The translations under genes and the position numbers were made by a program. A model generated the notes under the pieces. It worked only from the letters and a program-made list of their open reading frames with translations, made no database searches and was not told the DNA's origin. Positions 5,464 through 8,564 of a DNA stretch of 8,564 nucleotides are shown one piece after another. The stretch's first letter is position 1. Each line of letters begins with the position of its first letter. The DNA lies in the NCBI GenBank assembly GCA_919901895.1, contig CAKKQI010000150.1:1-8564 (forward strand), in the 5' to 3' direction. Source of the stretch: Candidatus Brocadiaceae bacterium (GTDB taxonomy: Bacteria > Planctomycetota > MHYJ01 > JACQXL01 > CAKKQI01).

Positions 5464-5910
5464 ATGGAACTTAAATTTTATAAAAAAGGACAGGGAACGG
5501 TTATCCGGATAACGGCCTGGATCGCCTTATCTTTAGTAATATTATACGGCGCAATCTCTCTTTACAAGACACTGCCTAAAATTGACATTGATAAAAATGC
5601 CACCTTCTGGGGCAACCTGCTTTTTAAAATACCGTTTTTTGAATTCCCGGTAACCCCGGCCCTGCTCATCAGCACGGCTGTATTATTACTGGGCGTCGCC
5701 GGCGTTTATTTGTTTGTTATCAATAAACCGGCTTCCGTAGATTTTTTGATTGAAACGGAAGTTGAACTGCGCAAGGTTTCCTGGCCGCCGCGCTATGAAT
5801 ACCTCGGCGCATCCCTGGCCGTCATTATTTCGGTTGTCTTTTTCAGTTTATTTATTTACGGCGCCGATAATGTACTGCAGCTGGTTTTGCGATTAATCGG
5901 ACTTCGTTAA
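5464..5910 (+). CDS. secE: Preprotein translocase subunit SecE, three-helix form
   Basis: SecE clamps SecY in the protein-export channel of the cytoplasmic membrane. The conserved core is at residues 93-118 (DFLIETEVELRKVSWP, then YLGASLAV), followed by the essential C-terminal helix (about 113-133) and an amphipathic end. Two extra helices precede it (about 13-34 and 61-86), giving a 148-residue protein closer to the long E. coli form than the roughly 60-residue single-helix form. The ATG lies 11 bases after the encoded CCA of tRNA-Trp and I see no Shine-Dalgarno sequence. No better start codon is nearby, so initiation may use a short-leader transcript or translation from the unprocessed precursor. 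nusG follows. Confidence 0.93.
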   Translation: MELKFYKKGQGTVIRITAWIALSLVILYGAISLYKTLPKIDIDKNATFWGNLLFKIPFFEFPVTPALLISTAVLLLGVAGVYLFVINKPASVDFLIETEVELRKVSWPPRYEYLGASLAVIISVVFFSLFIYGADNVLQLVLRLIGLR

Positions 5911-6006
5911 GTTATCACAGATTACATAGATTAAAATTAATCGCTGGTTACACAGATTTAAAAGATATTCAATCTGTAAAATCAATTATTATGGGAGATA
6001 ATTTTT
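5911..6006. repeat. Repeat-bearing leader of nusG
   Basis: This 96-bp spacer holds degenerate copies of a CACAGATTACA-type motif (5916-5926; GTTACACAGATT at 5947-5958; AATCTGTAAAATC near 5971-5983). It shares the 13-mer TTAAAATTAATCG with the spacer at 2185-2197. Its end, AAATCAATTATTATGGGAG, resembles the end of the CuA gene leader. GGGAG at 5993-5997 lies nine bases before the GTG start of nusG. Confidence 0.5.
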
Positions 6007-6540
6007 GTGACAAAAGAATGGTACGTGGTGCGGGCCCAAACCGGCCGGGAAGAGACCGTTAAACTATCCCTGGAAAAAAACATTAAAACAAAAGGAATGG
6101 AACAACTGATCTCGCACGTAATTGTCCCGACAGAAAAAGTCTCGGAACTCAGGAGTGGCAAAAAAAAAGTTTTTACCCGTAAACTTTACCCGGGTTATCT
6201 TATGGTCGAAATGGAATTAAACGACGAAACCTGGTTAACGGTCAAGGAAACACCCGGCATCGGTGATTTCCTCGGAATGAAAAAACCTACGCCAATGGCT
6301 AAACACGAAGTGGAAAAAATCGTCATGCTGGAAAGCAATGCTTCTTCGGAAAAGAAGCCGAAAATAAAAATTCCTTTCAAAAAAGACGATAACGTTCGGG
6401 TTAAAGAAGGGCCTTTTGAAAATTTTGACGGCGTGGTTGATGAAGTAAACGCCACCAAGGGTCTGGTTAAAGTAATCGTAACTATTTTCGGCCGGGCGAC
6501 GCCGGTTGAACTGGAATACTGGCAGATAGAAATGATTTAA
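6007..6540 (+). CDS. nusG: Transcription termination/antitermination factor NusG
   Basis: NusG binds RNA polymerase to suppress pausing and links it to Rho or the ribosome. The 177-residue protein has an NGN domain (from WYVVRAQTGRE at 5-15, through LYPGYLMVEM at 60-69, to about 108) and a C-terminal KOW domain (about 124-177) with VRVKEGPFENFDG and the usual LEYWQIE ending. The length is normal. The start is GTG, supported by GGGAG nine bases upstream and by alignment to the family N-terminus. It closes the secE-nusG pair. The common next gene, rplK, is not here; the following gene is on the other strand. Confidence 0.96.
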   Translation: MTKEWYVVRAQTGREETVKLSLEKNIKTKGMEQLISHVIVPTEKVSELRSGKKKVFTRKLYPGYLMVEMELNDETWLTVKETPGIGDFLGMKKPTPMAKHEVEKIVMLESNASSEKKPKIKIPFKKDDNVRVKEGPFENFDGVVDEVNATKGLVKVIVTIFGRATPVELEYWQIEMI

Positions 6541-6667
6541 TTGACGGGACGGGAAATCCCTCGACTTCCCTCGGAATGCTGAGCAAAACCGAAGTAGTTC
6601 CCGACCCGTCATCCTGAGTGAAGCCCCGCCCAAACGGGGTGAACCGAAGGATCTCAAAGTGGAAAAT
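6541..6667. repeat. Inverted repeats between convergent nusG and nfnB
   Basis: TGACGGGACGGGAA (6542-6555) pairs with TTCCCGACCCGTCA (6598-6611) with one mismatch. Next to it, ATCCT (6611-6615) pairs with AGGAT (6648-6652), and CCCCG (6624-6628) with CGGGG (6635-6639). The GTCATCCTGAG...GAAGGATCT layout resembles a repeat I recall from many uncultivated bacterial genomes. The two structures could serve as a two-way transcription barrier, but neither has a clear T-run. Confidence 0.5.
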
Positions 6668-8077
6668 TTATGTTTTCAGGAATTGATCAATTGACTGAGC
6701 CGCTAATTTTCCCTGCCCCATCGCCTGAATCACAGTAGCCGCACCGGTAACAATATCACCGCCTGCATAGATTCCTTTTTTTGAAGTAGCCAGCGTGGCG
6801 CTGTCTGCTTCAATATTACCGCGCTTGTTTAACTTAAGGTCGGGAGTCGCATCTAACAGAAGCGGGTTAGGCCCGTTGCCGATCGCCATTATCACCGTAT
6901 CAACTTCTATTTCAAATTCCGAACCTTTGACCGGCACCGGTTTACGCCGGCCTGATTCGTCCGGTTCGCCCAGTTCCATCCGGATACATTTAATTCCCCG
7001 AACCCAACCGTCGCGATTACCCAGAATTTCCACCGGGTTAGTTAAAAGTTTAAATTCCAGCCCTTCTTCTTCGCCGTGATGAATTTCTTCTTTGCGGGCC
7101 GGCATTTCTTCGCGGGAACGACGGTAAACCACATACACATGTTCGGCGCCCAATCGTAAAGCCGTCCGGGCCGAATCCATCGCTACGTTCCCACCGCCCA
7201 CCACCGCCACATTTTTTCCGCGCACAATCGGCGTGTCGTATTCCGGGAATAAATACGCCTTCATCAGGTTCGCCCTGGTTAAATATTCATTGGCTGAATA
7301 AACGCCGTTAAAATTCTCACCCGGAATATGCATAAATACCGGTAAACCGGCGCCGGTCCCGATAAAAGCCGCCTGATATCCTTCGTTAAAAAGGTCGTCA
7401 AGCGTAGCAATTTTACCGATGACCATATTAACTTCAAACTTCACGCCTAATTTTTGGAGATAAGATACCTCGGACTGGACGATTGCTTTAGGCAACCGGA
7501 ATTCGGGGATACCGTACATCAGCACACCGCCCGGTTTATGCAGGGCTTCAAAAACCGTCACGCGATGTCCTTTTTTAACCAGGTCACCGGCGCAGGTCAA
7601 CCCGGCCGGGCCGGCCCCCACAATCGCAATTTTACGGCCGGTTTTTTCCGGAATATCAGGAATCATTTCTTTACCCTGATTTCTTTCAAAATCAGCCACA
7701 AAACGCTCCAGCGACCCAATAGCGACCGATGCGGCTTTTTTACCGACAATACATTTTATCTCACACTGTTCTTCCTGCGGACAAACCCGGCCGCAGATAG
7801 CCGGTAGGGCATTACTTTCCTTAATCTTCCAAGCCGCCTCGGTAAATTTGCCTTCCTGAACCAGTTTAATAAAAGCCGGAATATTTATCTGGACCGGACA
7901 ACCATCCATACAGAGCGGTTTTTTACACTGCAGGCAACGGCCGGCTTCCTTCATCGCCAGTTCCGGCGTAAACCCGAAAGGCACCTCGTCAAAATTATAA
8001 CGCCGCTTTTTCGGATCCTGCTCCGGCACCTGCTGACGCGGTAGTTTTTCTTTTTTAGGAGTAGTTTCGTTTGACAT
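6668..8077 (-). CDS. nfnB: Nfn large subunit / NADPH-dependent glutamate synthase-like flavoprotein
   Basis: This 469-residue protein matches the NfnB/SudA/GltD family in full length. It has an N-terminal iron-sulfur domain with C48-x2-C51-x4-C56-x3-C60 and C95-x3-C99-x5-C105-x3-C109. An FAD motif GAGPAG is at 154-159, GGVLMYGIPEFRLPK at 183-197, an NADP(H) motif GGGNVA at 294-299 followed by YRRSREEMPA, and a C-terminal YAGGDIVTGAATV segment. With NfnA it would form the cytoplasmic electron-bifurcating complex that couples NADH and reduced ferredoxin to NADP+ reduction. The nfnA-like gene lies 25 bases upstream on the same strand, which favours Nfn or the related sulfide dehydrogenase SudAB over a stand-alone glutamate synthase subunit. 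I see no good Shine-Dalgarno before the ATG, but the start fits the family N-terminus. Sequence alone does not separate Nfn from Sud activity. Confidence 0.85.
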   Translation of the reverse strand: MSNETTPKKEKLPRQQVPEQDPKKRRYNFDEVPFGFTPELAMKEAGRCLQCKKPLCMDGCPVQINIPAFIKLVQEGKFTEAAWKIKESNALPAICGRVCPQEEQCEIKCIVGKKAASVAIGSLERFVADFERNQGKEMIPDIPEKTGRKIAIVGAGPAGLTCAGDLVKKGHRVTVFEALHKPGGVLMYGIPEFRLPKAIVQSEVSYLQKLGVKFEVNMVIGKIATLDDLFNEGYQAAFIGTGAGLPVFMHIPGENFNGVYSANEYLTRANLMKAYLFPEYDTPIVRGKNVAVVGGGNVAMDSARTALRLGAEHVYVVYRRSREEMPARKEEIHHGEEEGLEFKLLTNPVEILGNRDGWVRGIKCIRMELGEPDESGRRKPVPVKGSEFEIEVDTVIMAIGNGPNPLLLDATPDLKLNKRGNIEADSATLATSKKGIYAGGDIVTGAATVIQAMGQGKLAAQSIDQFLKT

Positions 8078-8102
8078 TTTCTATCAATTAGGCGGACCGC
8101 AG

Positions 8103-8564
8103 CTACAATAAAGTCGCGCTTTTTCCGCCTTGGCAACGCTCGGCCAACTGTTCACATTTCTTGTCGTGCGCCAGTTGCTTATAGCGTTCAAACGCCTCTT
8201 TTTCCTGGTTTAAATAAATCCTTAAACGCTTGATTAATTCATCAAAATCAACCAGATGCCCGTCAAATTCAGGGCCATCCACACAGCCGAATTTTGTCTC
8301 GCCGCCCACCGTCACCCGGCAAACACCGCACATCCCGGTCGCGTCCACCATTAACGGGTTCAGACTGACCATAGTTTTGATCTTATGTTCTTTGGTAATC
8401 CCGCAAATAACCTTCATCATCGGCACCGGACCGATGGTCACCACCAAATCTATTGTTGTCCCGCGGTTAATCACGCTTTTTAATAGGTCTGAAGTAAATC
8501 CCTTAGTGCAATAAGAACCGTCATCCGTGCAAACGACAATCTCATCTGAAACCTCGCGCATTTC
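8103..8564 (-). CDS. nfnA: Nfn small subunit, C-terminal half (5' end outside window)
   Basis: The frame is open to the window edge, and 153 C-terminal residues are visible of a protein usually near 280. It shows the end of the ferredoxin-reductase-like NAD-binding domain (VVCTDDGSYCTKG, TIGPVPMMK). The [2Fe-2S] region follows in LMVDATGMCGVCR, with C79, C82 and C94 as ligands; D74 (or another nearby Asp) would be the fourth, as described for Nfn. GCVDGPEFDGHLVDFDEL is characteristic of the family. NfnA holds FAD, binds NAD(H) and pairs with NfnB. The ATG near the edge (8559-8561) is internal, since the family needs the N-terminal flavin domain upstream. SudB is the close alternative. The gene is first in the two-gene reverse operon. 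Confidence 0.85.
   Translation of the reverse strand, partial: EMREVSDEIVVCTDDGSYCTKGFTSDLLKSVINRGTTIDLVVTIGPVPMMKVICGITKEHKIKTMVSLNPLMVDATGMCGVCRVTVGGETKFGCVDGPEFDGHLVDFDELIKRLRIYLNQEKEAFERYKQLAHDKKCEQLAERCQGGKSATLL

Noticed and set aside
6235..6657. Reverse-strand 140-codon frame
   Set aside because: It reads through the palindromic spacer and then antisense to nusG, with no recognisable domain.
1..8564. CRISPR array, insertion sequence or prophage genes
   Set aside because: There are no regularly spaced direct repeats with unique spacers, and no transposase, integrase or phage-like coding region.

Overview
The window is bacterial chromosomal DNA of moderate G+C with mostly strong Shine-Dalgarno sites and sigma-70-type promoters. 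Its backbone is the conserved translation cluster tRNA-Gly, tRNA-Thr, tuf, rpmG, tRNA-Trp, secE, nusG (about 3400-6540). The EF-Tu switch I region lacks the usual RGITI signature. From memory it resembles the version in Planctomycetes, so a PVC-related or Omnitrophota-like lineage is a reasonable guess. That is an inference, and no marker here proves it. The spacers hold many short palindromic repeats.

Layout. (1) 2-3075, + strand: a 5'-truncated flavoprotein joins a GltD-like iron-sulfur/FAD/NAD(P)H module to a ferredoxin-like cysteine region and five predicted membrane helices. A membrane-anchored cupredoxin with a complete CuA ligand set follows 170 bp later. I do not recognise this pair as a named system; it is the best candidate for something undescribed. 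(2) 3076-3449: a gene-free, repeat-rich stretch with nested hairpins, ending in the tRNA-Gly promoter. (3) 3450-6540, + strand: tRNA-Gly(UCC), then a strong promoter driving tRNA-Thr(GGU), tuf, rpmG, tRNA-Trp(CCA), secE and nusG. The usual next gene, rplK, is absent. (4) 6541-6667: a palindrome-rich spacer between convergent genes. (5) 6668-8564, - strand: nfnB and the C-terminal half of nfnA, encoding an electron-bifurcating NADH-dependent ferredoxin:NADP+ oxidoreductase or a close relative (SudAB type).

How the genes work together. EF-Tu and its aminoacyl-tRNA substrates, ribosomal protein L33, the translocon subunit SecE and the elongation factor NusG form the growth-linked core. The two flanking blocks are redox genes built on the same GltD-type flavin fold. 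NfnAB would balance NADH, ferredoxin and NADPH in the cytoplasm. The left-hand pair looks able to take electrons from NAD(P)H or ferredoxin across or into the membrane and towards an extracytoplasmic CuA centre; its terminal acceptor is not in the window.

Oddities worth checking are non-consensus GTPase motifs and a four-cysteine cluster in EF-Tu, loss of the conserved D-loop/T-loop contact bases in tRNA-Thr, and several families of short inverted repeats shared between spacers.
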